DNA from: Oscillatoria princeps RMCB-10
GTDB taxonomy: Bacteria; Cyanobacteriota; Cyanobacteriia; Cyanobacteriales; Oscillatoriaceae
Direction: 5' to 3'
NCBI GenBank assembly: GCA_019359235.1
Contig: JAHHHT010000020.1
Location: forward strand, 1-64,000
DNA: 64,000 bases
This document shows positions 53,924-63,853 of the stretch, in pieces. The notes beneath the pieces were generated by a model. It did not search any database. It was not told the DNA's origin and worked only from the letters and a program-made list of their open reading frames with translations. The stretch's first letter is position 1; each line of letters starts with the position of its first letter. The position numbers were made by a program, and so were the translations under genes.

Positions 53924-54999
53924 TGGACTGCCTCTTCGCTCCAACGTTCCTGGTTAAATTCGTAAATCTCCTGCAAGATTTGCCGCACGTTATATTTCAG
54001 CTTCCAGTTGGGATAGTGGCTGCTGAATTTGCCGTTATCGCTGACCCACCAGATATGGTCGCCTATGCGATTCTGCTCCACATAGTTCCAATTCAGTTTC
54101 CCACCGGCAATCTCCTCGCACATTTGGATCGCTTCCAGCATTGAGCAGTTGCTGTACCGCCCGCCTCCGCTGTTGTACACTTCCCCGCTGCGAGGAGCCT
54201 GAAAGAACTCATAAAAGGCGTTAATCAGATCGGCGCTGTGGATATTGTCGCGGACTTGCTTGCCTTTGTAGCCAAAGACTTTATAAGGTTTGCCCGTCAC
54301 GGCACACTTCATCAAGTAAGCCAGGAAGCCGTGCAATTCCGCACCAGAGTGAGTTGGGCCCGTCAGGCAACCGCCGCGAAAGCACCCACTCTTAAGCCCA
54401 AAATAGCGCCCGTATTCCTGTACCAGAACGTCCGCCGCCACCTTGGATGCCCCAAATAAGCTGTGCAGCGTCTGGTCAATCGACATATCTTCTCGGATGC
54501 CCGGTTCATAGGTGTGACCGGGCTCGATTTCCCAGCGATATTCCAATTCCACCAACGGCAGGCGATTGGGCGTATCCCCGTACACCTTGTTGGTTGAGGT
54601 AAAGATAAACACGGCTTCTGGCGCATATTGGCGGGTCGCTTCCAGCATGTTGAGCGTCCCATTGGCATTTACGGTAAAATCCGTTTTCGGCTCCCGCGCC
54701 GCCCAGTCGTGGGAAGGCTGGGCTGCTGTGTGAATCACCAACTCAATATCCGAACCGTACTGCTTAAAAACCTGGGTTATGGCTTCATAATCCCGAATAT
54801 CGGCGGTGACGTGGTGATACTTGGCTCCTAACGACTTCTCCAGCCGCTGCCGGTTCCAGCTGGTGGAAGCCTCCGCGCCGAAGAAATAGCTGCGCATGTC
54901 ATTGTCGATTCCCACCACGTCAAAGCCCTGATTGGCAAAGAACGCAGATGCCTCAGAACCGATAAGTCCGGCTGAGCCGGTGATGATAGCAATGCTCAC
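53920..54999 (-). CDS. NAD-dependent sugar epimerase/dehydratase, CDP-paratose 2-epimerase-like
   Basis: Extended short-chain dehydrogenase of 359 residues. The Rossmann start is [19 protein letters not shown], then [71 protein letters not shown] and [20 protein letters not shown]. The SF-x-STNKVYG and YFFG blocks match the CDP-tyvelose (paratose) 2-epimerase group. The usual YxxxK is replaced by FGASK, common in that group. It would supply an unusual sugar nucleotide. It is first of a two-gene unit coupled to the WecG-type gene. Confidence 0.88.
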   Translation of the reverse strand: MSIAIITGSAGLIGSEASAFFANQGFDVVGIDNDMRSYFFGAEASTSWNRQRLEKSLGAKYHHVTADIRDYEAITQVFKQYGSDIELVIHTAAQPSHDWAAREPKTDFTVNANGTLNMLEATRQYAPEAVFIFTSTNKVYGDTPNRLPLVELEYRWEIEPGHTYEPGIREDMSIDQTLHSLFGASKVAADVLVQEYGRYFGLKSGCFRGGCLTGPTHSGAELHGFLAYLMKCAVTGKPYKVFGYKGKQVRDNIHSADLINAFYEFFQAPRSGEVYNSGGGRYSNCSMLEAIQMCEEIAGGKLNWNYVEQNRIGDHIWWVSDNGKFSSHYPNWKLKYNVRQILQEIYEFNQERWSEEAVQ

Positions 55000-55709
55000 A
55001 GTTGACTTCCCGAAACAATAAAGGTTTTATGTTTAAAGCGCTCTTTCCATGCCGTCGTGGCGTCTGCCAGCTTCGCCCCAGACCCGCTCCATGCTGTAGA
55101 TACCCCCTGGCCGCACTTTGCCATTGGTTTTTGCCAGAGTGCTGCTTGTTTTTTACCATGATAGTGCAGCTTTTGTTTGAGCTGGGAACTCGGGTATGGG
55201 CTGCTCACTTCCGATGGGCGACAAACACTTTTTCTGGTTCTGATGCTAGCATCACAACCGGCTCACTGTGCAAGAGGCAAGAGTCCCATCCCTGTTTCGC
55301 TGCCGGTCGGAGGCTGGCTGATGGGGAACACAGGAGAAACGGCACCAGTAGAGCCGGTGCTGTTAAATTTTGGGGCGGCGAAGTTCAGTAGATTTACGGA
55401 TGACAGCTGAGTTTTGAATCGATATGCGATAGAACCCAATCAGGCGTTGTCAACGCACAATTGGGTGCGTTTTCCACAGTTTAGTACGGGTGAGAGCAGT
55501 TCCGAAGACTCTTGAGAAGAGATTAAGGAAACTAAAAATCGAGCCGGGCGCGTACAAGCGAGCCAGGGCGAAGCCATTACGCAGCCCGACAGGCGGCGGC
55601 AATGGGACACCGGCAGCGTCGCGCCACAGCCTGGCCCGCCGGTGAGCCCGAAGCTGTTAAACTAGCATTCGCTACCCTTATTTTTCCCAAATCGAGTCTT
55701 TTGATAACC
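55000..55709. other. 710-bp gene-free region with a two-step hairpin
   Basis: ACCCAAT...ATTGGGT enclosing GCGTT...AACGC (55434-55466) is a perfect two-segment hairpin about 245 bp before the DNA methyltransferase start. A possible TTTTGATAACC leader precedes ATG 55710. Other open frames here have no family features. Confidence 0.5.
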
Positions 55710-57014
55710 ATGCAGGGGACAGAACGGCCCATCGGTGTGGATTTGTTTGCCGGTGCCGGCGGCATGAGCCTCGGCTTTGAACAAGCAGGGTTTGATGTCC
55801 GAGCTGCCGTGGAGCTTGACCCCATTCACTGCGCCACCCACGAGTTTAACTTCCCATTTTGGCCTGTCCTGTGCAAAAATGTTGCCGAGACGACAGCAGA
55901 GGATATCAGAAACCTGTCTGATATTGGCGAGCGGGACATCGACGCGGTGTTTGGTGGCCCTCCCTGCCAAGGCTTCTCCACGATCGGCAAACGGGCCCTA
56001 GATGACCCCCGCAACGCCCTGGTTTTTCACTTTTTGCGGCTCGTCTTAGAGCTGCAACCGAAATATTTTGTGATGGAAAACGTGCGGGGACTCACGCTCG
56101 GCAAGCACCGGAAATTCCTCCTGGAAATTATACATGAATTTAAGTCTTGCGGCTACCAGGTAGAAGAAAATTACAAAGTTCTCAATGCCGCTCACTATGG
56201 CGTGCCGCAGCATCGGGAAAGGTTGTTTCTCCTGGGATGCCGGCAGGGTTTGCCCCTGCCAAAATACCCCCAACCAATTGCGAAACCCCCTTCATCAAAG
56301 GGCAAAAATTACAGCCAGCTGTCCTTTTTTCCAGCGGGACCGACGGTGTGGGACGCTATCGGAGACTTGCCAGAAGTCGAAGATTGCCCAGAATTGCTGA
56401 CAAGAGACTGGGTGATAGCAGAGTTTTCAAAACCGAGTCATTACGCCGGTCAACTGCGCGGTTTTTATCCGGTAGAAGACGATTACTCCTACCAGCGAGA
56501 CTTCGATTCCAAGCTGATCACTTCGAGTCGGGCGACAGAACACACCCCAGAATCTGTAAAAAGATTTGCCGCCACTTTACCGGGGGAAAAAGAGCCGGTC
56601 AGTCGCTTCCACAAGCTCGACGCTCAAGGCATTTGCAACACGCTCAGAGCTGGAACCGCCAGCAATCGTGGCGCTTTCACGTCTCCAAGACCGATTCATC
56701 CTTATAAACCCCGGTGCATCACCGTGCGCGAGGCGGCGCGGCTGCACTCATACCCCGACTGGTTTCGCTTCCATGTGACGAAATGGCACGGCTTTCGGCA
56801 AGTGGGAAATTCGGTGCCACCCCTGTTAGCGAAGGCAGTGGCGTCAGAGATTGTCCGCGCTCTCGGCGTGATGCCGGTGTTGCCAAAAGACAAGAGGAAG
56901 CTAGGAGATGAACAGTTACTGCAGATGAATATGTCCCGAGCAGCTGAGCGTTACGGTGTCCCCCCACAGGTGATAGAGCCGAGAATCAGACGGCAGAGAG
57001 AAAAAAGTAAGTAG
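55710..57014 (+). CDS. C5-cytosine DNA methyltransferase (Dcm type)
   Basis: SAM-dependent DNA methyltransferase, 434 residues from ATG 55710; the frame is open 36 codons earlier but that part is unlike the family. Motif I is GVDLFAGAGGMSLGFEQAGFD and motif IV GGPPCQGFST, with the catalytic Cys. Motif VI is YFVMENVRG and VIII is VPQHRERLFLLG. A target-recognition region of about 120 residues follows, then motif IX RCITVREAARLHSYPDWFRF and X FRQVGNSVPPLLAKAVASEI. The tail is basic (EPRIRRQREKSK). No restriction enzyme gene is next to it; the downstream gene is opposite. It is likely an orphan regulator or a guard, and its target sequence is not readable. Confidence 0.95.
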   Translation: MQGTERPIGVDLFAGAGGMSLGFEQAGFDVRAAVELDPIHCATHEFNFPFWPVLCKNVAETTAEDIRNLSDIGERDIDAVFGGPPCQGFSTIGKRALDDPRNALVFHFLRLVLELQPKYFVMENVRGLTLGKHRKFLLEIIHEFKSCGYQVEENYKVLNAAHYGVPQHRERLFLLGCRQGLPLPKYPQPIAKPPSSKGKNYSQLSFFPAGPTVWDAIGDLPEVEDCPELLTRDWVIAEFSKPSHYAGQLRGFYPVEDDYSYQRDFDSKLITSSRATEHTPESVKRFAATLPGEKEPVSRFHKLDAQGICNTLRAGTASNRGAFTSPRPIHPYKPRCITVREAARLHSYPDWFRFHVTKWHGFRQVGNSVPPLLAKAVASEIVRALGVMPVLPKDKRKLGDEQLLQMNMSRAAERYGVPPQVIEPRIRRQREKSK

Positions 57015-57036
57015 GGTGCGCTATTAACGCACCCCA
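57011..57036. repeat. Palindrome in a convergent junction
   Basis: GTAGGGTGCG and CGCACCCCAC flank CTATTAA. It overlaps the methyltransferase stop and lies 12 bp before the opposite gene end. It is a variant of the 31831-31857 unit. Confidence 0.85.
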
Positions 57037-57047
57037 CTCAAGCTGCG

Positions 57048-57413
57048 TCAGCGAGCTAATACAGCTGTTTTAGCCCTGTCATTCAACAGCAGTTTGCCCT
57101 CTGCATCCACACTAAAGTCTTTCCCCGGCACAAATCCCTTGCTAATCAACCGCTTGTACGCCGCTGCTGAAATGATTTTTTGGACTTCCTGCATGACATC
57201 GGCAGGAATGATTTTTTGCACGCTCCAGAAAAACGAGTCCGTGTCTGACCAGAAGAGCACACGCTCTATACTGACGATCGTCACGCCAGCTAGCTCTTCC
57301 AGGGTGAGCTGGGTTCTCAGATGGGCTATGAGGGCAGAGCCTATCTGGCTGTTACGGGTTCTCATCGCCAGAGTTAACTTCCTGCTTTCGCGTTCGAGCT
57401 CTAACTGGTTCAT
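57048..57413 (-). CDS. Small protein of unknown function
   Basis: Protein of 121 residues that I do not recognise. The first half is helical and basic (LELERESRKLTLAMRTRNSQ, IGSALIAHLRTQLTLEELAG). The second has VTIVSIERVLFWSDTDSFFW, IIPADVMQEVQKIISAAAYK and a C-terminal KDFSVDAEGKLLLNDRAKTA. No signal peptide or membrane segment. It is convergent with the DNA methyltransferase, but no restriction nuclease motif (PD-ExK, GIY-YIG, HNH) is apparent, so a link is unproved. Confidence 0.55.
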   Translation of the reverse strand: MNQLELERESRKLTLAMRTRNSQIGSALIAHLRTQLTLEELAGVTIVSIERVLFWSDTDSFFWSVQKIIPADVMQEVQKIISAAAYKRLISKGFVPGKDFSVDAEGKLLLNDRAKTAVLAR

Positions 57414-57713
57414 ACTTGGCTGTTAAGTTTTTATTCCTAACTGGTGTTTGGGTCGCCCCGGCTGGGAATGCCGTTCTGCTAAGTATACCGAAAGGTGGCT
57501 GCAAATATATCTTGGGGTGGTTGCCAGATATTCGCTTTTACTGGGCACCGCTCAGGAACCTACCTCCAGGGGTAGAGGGGGCAACAGGAGCGGGAGCGCT
57601 CTTGCAGAGATGGGATTGCCCTTGTCTGGAGCGGGGGTGGGGGAGGGCCTTGCGCCCGCCCGCTGGGGGGGAGCGGAAGAGAGCAATTTATCTAATTAAT
57701 TAAACGTATTTAA

Positions 57714-57719
57714 TATAAT
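57714..57719 (+). promoter_or_regulatory. Candidate -10 box
   Basis: TATAAT inside an A/T-rich run (57685-57725) after a G-rich tract. No good -35 is seen. A terminator follows within 55 bp, so any transcript from here would be short. Confidence 0.25.
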
Positions 57720-57744
57720 AAAATGGGGATCTTATTTCAAAAAT

Positions 57745-57773
57745 AAAAGCCCCCTGGGGGGCTTTTTGGTTTT
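57745..57773. terminator. Intrinsic terminator, bidirectional
   Basis: AAAAGCCCCC and GGGGGCTTTT form a 10-bp stem around TG, followed by TTTTTGGTTTT. On the other strand the tail is T-rich too, so it may end transcripts of the histone-deacetylase-like gene (minus strand, ending 58098). The 57774-58097 stretch holds only a GCGAGC/GCTCGC hairpin (57935-57953). Confidence 0.8.
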
Positions 57774-58097
57774 GCCGCTCGTTTAGAGGGATTAGGGCGT
57801 GAGTCTAACCCTTGCTTTTAATGAAGAAGACGTCTGCAATATTTCGGTAACCTGGACTGTGCAAATTTTTCTGTTTCTGATTCAGCAGTCTTCTTTAAAA
57901 ATGACGGAACTGCCGACTGACATCTGTAGCAAAAGCGAGCCGTTGGCGCTCGCCAGTTAGTATGATGTAACTGGATTAAACATCGCACCGGCACCTTGCT
58001 GAGTTCAAAGGGCGGGAGTTTATCCAACATGTTACTAGCACATTCTCGTCAATAACGTTCCGGGGGTATATCTGCTGTAGATAAATCGCACAATTTC

Positions 58098-59021
58098 CTA
58101 GGCCAAACAAGGCTCAACCGTCGCCACAATTGACTTGGCAAGGGCGGTGAGGTCATAACCGCCTTCTAAGCCAAAAACAATTTTGCGAGTCACCTGCAGG
58201 CAGTAATTCGCAAACAGCCCAAAATCCTCCGGTTGCAGCTCAATACTGGCTAGCGGGTCAGCTGCACAGGCATCGTAGCCGGCGCTGACAATCAGTAAAT
58301 CCGGCTGAAAGCCCTTTAAAAAAGGGACAGCCTTTCGCTCAAAAGCCAGCTGGTACTCAGCGCCAATGGTGCCCGGAACCATCGGAAGATTCAGCACATT
58401 ATTGTGCGCCCCGCGGTCATCCGCATACCCTGTTCCCGGATAGCAAGGGGACTGGTGCAGGGAACAGTAGGCAATTTGGGGGTGGTTCTCCACGATATCT
58501 TGGGTGCCATTGCCGTGATGCACGTCCCAGTCAAGGATGGCCACTCGCTGGACTCCAGGCTGTTCCAGGGCGTAGTGAGCGGCGATAGCAGCGTTAGAAA
58601 ACAGGCAAAAACCCATGCCGCGCTCGCTGAGGGCGTGGTGTCCAGGTGGGCGAGCCAGGACGAAGGCCGGCTCTCCCGTGGCCAAGACGCGCTCGACACC
58701 ATCCAGCCACGCACTCACCGCCAGCAGCGCCACATCATAACTGCGGGGCGACACCGGCGTATCGGCGTCAATGTGGCCACCGCCGCTCTCAGCGAGAAGC
58801 CAGACTGACTCAATGTAGTACGGGGAGTGAACTTTTTCCATAACCGGCACAACCGGTCGCGTTGCCACTGGGGTCGGCAGCTGCCACTGGAGCCGGTCAG
58901 CCCAAGGAGCCGCGTTGAGAGCGCTGACAATCGCCCTCAGCCGGTCGGGACGCTCCGGGTGGAACCGGCCAGTATCGTGCAGCAAGAAATCTTCAGAGTA
59001 GATTACGGGCAGCATAGTCAC
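58098..59021 (-). CDS. Histone-deacetylase-superfamily amidohydrolase
   Basis: Zinc-dependent deacetylase-fold enzyme (acetoin-utilization/acetylpolyamine type), 307 residues. Active-site marks are RPPGHHA (His128, His129), LDWDVHHGNGTQ (Asp164, Asp166, His168; the zinc ligands are the Asp/His pair of DVHHGN) and SAGYDACAADPLA with the third ligand Asp (about 251). The closing motif is FGLEGGYDLTAL. ATG 59021 or 59015 is possible. The substrate in bacteria is uncertain: acetylated lysines, polyamines or acetoin. It is divergent from gyrA. Confidence 0.95.
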   Translation of the reverse strand: MTMLPVIYSEDFLLHDTGRFHPERPDRLRAIVSALNAAPWADRLQWQLPTPVATRPVVPVMEKVHSPYYIESVWLLAESGGGHIDADTPVSPRSYDVALLAVSAWLDGVERVLATGEPAFVLARPPGHHALSERGMGFCLFSNAAIAAHYALEQPGVQRVAILDWDVHHGNGTQDIVENHPQIAYCSLHQSPCYPGTGYADDRGAHNNVLNLPMVPGTIGAEYQLAFERKAVPFLKGFQPDLLIVSAGYDACAADPLASIELQPEDFGLFANYCLQVTRKIVFGLEGGYDLTALAKSIVATVEPCLA

Positions 59022-59327
59022 AGGGAATGCTCGCTATTCCCTGATTCTACCTTCTCGGGCAAAAAGTATCGCACAAGGCATGCCTTAGAGCCAGTTTATC
59101 GCAGAAATCGGTTTTTTTTAACAAACTGGGTTTCTTAACCCCAAGAGTATCCCCAAATCTCCTTTTCCCGGCAGCCAAAACCCAAACCGCGATTGCCGGC
59201 TATAGACCCTTGAAAATGTGATAGAATATTGAGGAGAATAGCTAATTAATGGGACAACAAGCAGTATTTCAGGAGTTTTTTTGTCTTTTAGCTGCCAAAC
59301 CCTCAGATTTTTGGAGTTTTTCACAGT

Positions 59328-61925
59328 ATGAGCACGTCCCAGGAGCGGATTATCCCCACGGATTTGCGGAACGAAATGTCCCGGTCGTATTTGGAATACG
59401 CCATGAGCGTGATAGTGGGGCGGGCGCTCCCCGATGCTAGGGATGGACTCAAGCCCGTGCACCGGCGCATCCTGTACGCGATGCACGAACTGGGCCTGAC
59501 CCCAGAGCGCCCCTTCCGCAAGTGCGCCCGCGTCGTCGGGGAAGTGCTGGGTAAATATCACCCTCACGGCGACACCGCTGTGTACGACGCCTTGGTGCGG
59601 ATGGCCCAGGATTTTTCCATGCGCAGCCCCCTGATTGACGGTCACGGCAATTTCGGCTCGATTGACGACGACCCGCCAGCAGCAATGCGGTACACGGAAT
59701 GCCGGTTGAAACCCCTGACCTCCGAAGCCATGCTGCGGGACATCGACTCAGAAACCGTCGATTTCGGCGATAACTTCGACGGCTCCCAGCAAGAGCCCCT
59801 GGTCATGCCGGCACGCATACCCCAGCTGCTGCTCAACGGCTCATCCGGGATTGCCGTGGGCATGGCCACCAACATCCCGCCCCACAACTTAGGAGAACTG
59901 GTTGACGGTTCGATCGCCCTGATCCGCAATCCAGACATCACCGACGCCCAGCTCATGCAGTACATCCCCGGACCCGACTTCCCCACCGGCGGACAGATCC
60001 TGGGAGTCACCGGCATCCGCGAAGCGTACACCAGCGGTCGCGGTTCGATCACCATGCGGGGGGTGGCCACGATTGAAACCGTTGAACATCGAGGACGCCC
60101 CGACCGAGAAGCGATTATCATCACAGAGTTGCCCTACCAAACCAACAAGGCGGCGCTGGTTGAGAAAATTGCCGAACTGGTCAACGACAAGCGCATCGAA
60201 GGCATTGCCGACATCCGGGACGAGAGCGACCGCGACGGGATGAGGATTGTCATCGAACTCAAGCGCGACGCCTACCCCCGCGTCGTCCTCAATAACCTCT
60301 ACAAACAAACCCCCCTGCAAGCCAACTTCGGGGCGAATATGCTGGCTTTGGTGAATGGGGAACCCCAGCTGCTCACCCTCAAGCAGTTCCTCAGCGTCTT
60401 CCTGGAATTCCGCATAGAAGCGATTACCAGGCGGACTCAGTACGAACTGCGCAAAGCCGAGGAGCGCGACCACTTGCTGCAAGGGTTGCTGATAGCCCTA
60501 GCCAATTTGGATGGAATTATTCGACTGATTCGCAGCGCCCCTGACACCGCCAGCGCCCGTCAGGAATTGATGGTAAATTTCGGGCTTTCCGAAGCGCAAG
60601 CCGACGCTATTTTGCAAATGCAGCTGCGGCGGCTGACCGCCCTAGAAGCGGAGAAAATTCGGCAGGAACACGATGATTTACAAACCCAGATAGCCGACTT
60701 GCAGGATATTCTAGCCAAGCGAGATCGCATTCTGGAAATCATCGAAACCGAAGCGATAGAACTGAAGAACAAGTTCTCCACGCCGCGCCGCACAGTAATC
60801 GAACACGCCGAAGGGGAAATCGACGACACCGACCTGATTGCCAATGAAAAAGCCTTAATTCTGCTCACCGAACAGGGCTACATAAAGCGGATGCCGGTCA
60901 GCACCTTTGAGGCTCAAAATCGGGGCACTCGCGGCAAAGCAGCTAACAAAATGAAAGAAGATGACGGCATCGAGCATTTCTTAACCTGCTGCGACCACGA
61001 CAGCGTTTTGTTTTTCACCGAACGCGGCGTCGTCTACTGCCTGAGCGCCTACCAAATCCCCACCGGCTCTCGCACGGCGCGGGGCGTCCCCATCGTGCAA
61101 ATGCTGCCCATTCCAAAGGATGAGAAAATTACCTCGATCGTGTCGGTGAGCGAGTTCACTGAAGATGAATATCTGGTGATGCTCACCAAGAAGGGCTTCA
61201 TCAAAAAAACCGCACTCTCTGCCTTCAGCAACATCCGCGCCAATGGCTTGATTGCCATTTCTCTCGAAGAAGGAGACCAGCTGCGCTGGGTGCGGCGGGC
61301 CCGCGCAGAAGACAGCGCCATCATCGGAACGCGCCTGGGGATGGCGATTCACTTCCGAACCGACCACGAGCAACTGCGCCCCCTGAATCGCAACACGCGC
61401 GGCGTCAAATCCATGAAACTGGAAGAAGGCGACGAACTGATCAGCATGGATATTTTGCCGGCGAACGTCGTCGCCACCCTCGACCAGCTCGGCTCTGAGG
61501 AAGCCGACTCAGAGGAAGAAGAGTTGGAACTTCAGAACGAAGATTCCGAAACCAACTCTCAAAATACAGGACTCAGCGCCGGTCAGGGTCCTTGGGTGCT
61601 GGTGATCACCACCGGCGGCTATGGCAAGCGCGTGCCGGTGTCCAAGTTCCGGCTGCAAAATCGCGCCGGCAAGGGAGTTATCGCCACCAAATTCAAGTCC
61701 CGCAAGCGCCCAGACCAGCTCGCTGCTCTGCGGATTGTCAGTGGGGATGACGAACTCATGATTGTCACCAGTCGGGGGATTATCATCCGTCAAGCTGTCA
61801 AAGCTATTTCCCCACAATCGCGGAACGCCACCGGCGTGCGGGTGCAGCGCTTGGATGAAGATGACGCTATCGCCGCTGTGGCTCTAGTTCCCCCGTCGAA
61901 TGGTGAGGAGGAAGAGGTAGAATAA
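59328..61925 (+). CDS. gyrA: DNA gyrase subunit A
   Basis: Topoisomerase II subunit that cuts and rejoins DNA while GyrB hydrolyses ATP. It has 865 residues. The catalytic Tyr122 is in [10 protein letters not shown]. The quinolone region reads [20 protein letters not shown], with Thr where E. coli has Ser83. The C-terminal six-bladed DNA-wrapping domain shows pinwheel blades ([84 protein letters not shown]). The GyrA box is the relaxed [11 protein letters not shown]. An acidic linker [12 protein letters not shown] precedes the last blades. The start is ATG 59328 ([13 protein letters not shown]). Confidence 0.97.
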   Translation: MSTSQERIIPTDLRNEMSRSYLEYAMSVIVGRALPDARDGLKPVHRRILYAMHELGLTPERPFRKCARVVGEVLGKYHPHGDTAVYDALVRMAQDFSMRSPLIDGHGNFGSIDDDPPAAMRYTECRLKPLTSEAMLRDIDSETVDFGDNFDGSQQEPLVMPARIPQLLLNGSSGIAVGMATNIPPHNLGELVDGSIALIRNPDITDAQLMQYIPGPDFPTGGQILGVTGIREAYTSGRGSITMRGVATIETVEHRGRPDREAIIITELPYQTNKAALVEKIAELVNDKRIEGIADIRDESDRDGMRIVIELKRDAYPRVVLNNLYKQTPLQANFGANMLALVNGEPQLLTLKQFLSVFLEFRIEAITRRTQYELRKAEERDHLLQGLLIALANLDGIIRLIRSAPDTASARQELMVNFGLSEAQADAILQMQLRRLTALEAEKIRQEHDDLQTQIADLQDILAKRDRILEIIETEAIELKNKFSTPRRTVIEHAEGEIDDTDLIANEKALILLTEQGYIKRMPVSTFEAQNRGTRGKAANKMKEDDGIEHFLTCCDHDSVLFFTERGVVYCLSAYQIPTGSRTARGVPIVQMLPIPKDEKITSIVSVSEFTEDEYLVMLTKKGFIKKTALSAFSNIRANGLIAISLEEGDQLRWVRRARAEDSAIIGTRLGMAIHFRTDHEQLRPLNRNTRGVKSMKLEEGDELISMDILPANVVATLDQLGSEEADSEEEELELQNEDSETNSQNTGLSAGQGPWVLVITTGGYGKRVPVSKFRLQNRAGKGVIATKFKSRKRPDQLAALRIVSGDDELMIVTSRGIIIRQAVKAISPQSRNATGVRVQRLDEDDAIAAVALVPPSNGEEEEVE

Positions 61926-61937
61926 TTAGGAACTATT

Positions 61938-62008
61938 AACCGCAGATTAACCTAAATTAACGCAGAGATTTTTATGGAATCTGCGTTAATCTGCGTGCGT
62001 CTGCGGTT
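61938..62008. repeat. MITE-like inverted repeat
   Basis: AACCGCAGA and TCTGCGGTT form the ends, with inner AACGCAGA/TCTGCGTT in the same arrangement. It lies between gyrA and lnt. Confidence 0.8.
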
Positions 62009-62040
62009 GCCAATTAAAGACCCAATCAAAAATTCATCAC

Positions 62041-63789
62041 ATGCGCTCGCTTTTCAAGACTTTGCCGCTCAGCTGGGCGGGTTTTTTTTCCCTGGGAATT
62101 GCCCTCATGAGTGGCATTTTCATGGGGCTTGCCGCCGCGCCAGTGGCGGCTTGGCCACTGGCGTGGGTGGCACTCGCTCCCCTGTGGGTGCTGGTGGTTG
62201 AAACAAGCAAGAAGCCAGAAGAAAAAAAGAATGCACTCCTTCCCAGGCTGAGCCCGGGCGCTAGGTTTGGCCGGCTCCGCCAACTGCTCGCAAATTCTAA
62301 ATTTTTAAGGGGTTTGGCGTGGGGGATTGGCTACCACGGCACAGCTTTATTTTGGATTACCGGCATTCACCCCATGACCTGGATGGGGGTGCCTTGGCTT
62401 GCCAGTCTGGCTATCGCAATTTTCTGCTGGGTTTTTATCACCCTCTGGGGCGCAGTATTAGTTGCAATCTGGGCAACTTGTCTATTTTGGATTTTGGATT
62501 TTGGATTTTGGATTTCCCCTCGTTCCCAGGCGGAGCCTGGGAACGAGAATAACAAGAATAACAAAATATCAGGCTTAATTCGTGTTATAATCGGAACAGC
62601 CCTGTGGTGCGGGTTAGAAACCCTCTGGAGTGCCGGCCCCCTTTGGTGGACATCCCTTTCCTACACCCAAAGCCCCCACAACCTCGCCATTTTGCACCTC
62701 GGCCAACTCTCAGGCCCCTTAGCAGTGACAGCAGCGATTGTTGCCGTGAATGGGTTGATTGCGGAGGCTTGGATGAACCGCGCAGACCACGGTATCGCAG
62801 AGGATAAGAAATTATTCTCAGCGTCCTTGGCGTTTGTGCGGTTTAATAATAAATATTTGCGCTTAGCGGTGGGATTGTTGGTGAGTTTGCACCTGGCAGG
62901 TTTTGCCCTGTACAGCCGCCCCCTGACTCAGCAACCGGCAGATGCCTTGAAAGTGGGCGTAATTCAGGGTAATATTCCCAACGAAATCAAACTTTACTCA
63001 GAAGGCGGGCGTCGCGCAATAGAAGGCTACACCACCGGCTACCGAAATTTAGCAGAAAAGGGAGTAGACGCCATTCTCACTCCGGAAACCGCTTTGCCCT
63101 TTGTGTGGACAAAAGAGAATCTGCAGTACAGTTCTTTGTATCAGGCGATTCTGGATAAGGGTGTGCTTATTTGGGTGGGAGGATTTGGGCAGAAAGGGTT
63201 TAGCTTTACCAACAGTTTGTTTACTGTCACCGGCACCGGTGAGATTTTCAGCCGCTACGACAAGGCGAAGCTAGTACCACTGGGTGAGTACATTCCTTTT
63301 GAGCAATTTTTGGGAGGCTTAATTAACCGGCTGTCGCCTTTGGATGCGCACTTGGCTGCCGGTTCAGCTAAGCAGCTTTTGGATACGCCTTTTGGTCGGG
63401 CTATTGTCGGTATTTGCTATGAGTCGGCTTTTGCCGAACACTTCCGGCGTCAGGCGGCGGAAGGGGGGCAATTTATCCTCACGGCGTCTAACAATGCCCA
63501 CTACCGCCCGTCAATGCCGGCGCAGCACCACGCCCAAGATGTGATGCGGGCGATTGAAACCGACCGGTGGGCGGTGCGGGCGACCAACACCGGCTATTCT
63601 GGAATTGTTGACCCCCACGGCAGAACTTTGTGGATGTCTAGGATAAATACCTACGAGATTCATGCGGCGACGATTGAGCGCCGAAAAACTCAGACGCTGT
63701 ATGTGCGCTGGGGGGATTGGCTGACGCCGGTGCTGTTGGCTGTGGCGGGCGCAGTTGGGTTGCTCAACTCGCGCAGCGGTGAGCGCTAG
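62041..63789 (+). CDS. lnt: Apolipoprotein N-acyltransferase
   Basis: Integral membrane enzyme that adds the third fatty acid to lipoprotein N-termini. It has 582 residues and about seven to eight TM segments (SLGIALMSGIFMGLAAAP, RGLAWGIGYHGTALFWITGI and others), then a nitrilase-type domain. The catalytic triad is Glu in ILTPETALPF (about 350), Lys in YDKAKLVPLGEYIPFE (about 408) and Cys in VGICYESAF (about 459). Residues about 148-175 come from a repeat insert (LDFGFWISPRSQAEPGN) and are not family sequence, yet the frame is kept. ALWCGLETLWSAGPLWWTSL resumes the normal fold. ATG 62041 fits the family start. Confidence 0.95.
   Translation: MRSLFKTLPLSWAGFFSLGIALMSGIFMGLAAAPVAAWPLAWVALAPLWVLVVETSKKPEEKKNALLPRLSPGARFGRLRQLLANSKFLRGLAWGIGYHGTALFWITGIHPMTWMGVPWLASLAIAIFCWVFITLWGAVLVAIWATCLFWILDFGFWISPRSQAEPGNENNKNNKISGLIRVIIGTALWCGLETLWSAGPLWWTSLSYTQSPHNLAILHLGQLSGPLAVTAAIVAVNGLIAEAWMNRADHGIAEDKKLFSASLAFVRFNNKYLRLAVGLLVSLHLAGFALYSRPLTQQPADALKVGVIQGNIPNEIKLYSEGGRRAIEGYTTGYRNLAEKGVDAILTPETALPFVWTKENLQYSSLYQAILDKGVLIWVGGFGQKGFSFTNSLFTVTGTGEIFSRYDKAKLVPLGEYIPFEQFLGGLINRLSPLDAHLAAGSAKQLLDTPFGRAIVGICYESAFAEHFRRQAAEGGQFILTASNNAHYRPSMPAQHHAQDVMRAIETDRWAVRATNTGYSGIVDPHGRTLWMSRINTYEIHAATIERRKTQTLYVRWGDWLTPVLLAVAGAVGLLNSRSGER
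62484..62547 (+). repeat. Repeat element absorbed into lnt
   Basis: Four TTTTGGA heptamers (62484-62513) are followed by the perfect 13-bp palindrome CTCGTTCCCAGGC-GGA-GCCTGGGAACGAG (62519-62547), the same unit as at 20406-20434. It adds residues in a loop region between TM segments without breaking the frame. Confidence 0.9.
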
Positions 63790-63853
63790 ATCCGGAGTTT
63801 GGGTCAGGGGTTCAAGGATGTAGGTATAGCGGTTTTCAGTTGGATGAAGTACC

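Noticed and set aside
55000-55600. Short frames in the gap before the DNA methyltransferase
   Set aside because: Overlapping frames of about 70-130 codons with no conserved features.
57416-57703. Two overlapping plus-strand frames before the terminator
   Set aside because: G-rich sequence with no ribosome-binding site, no family marks and a late start in repeat-like DNA.
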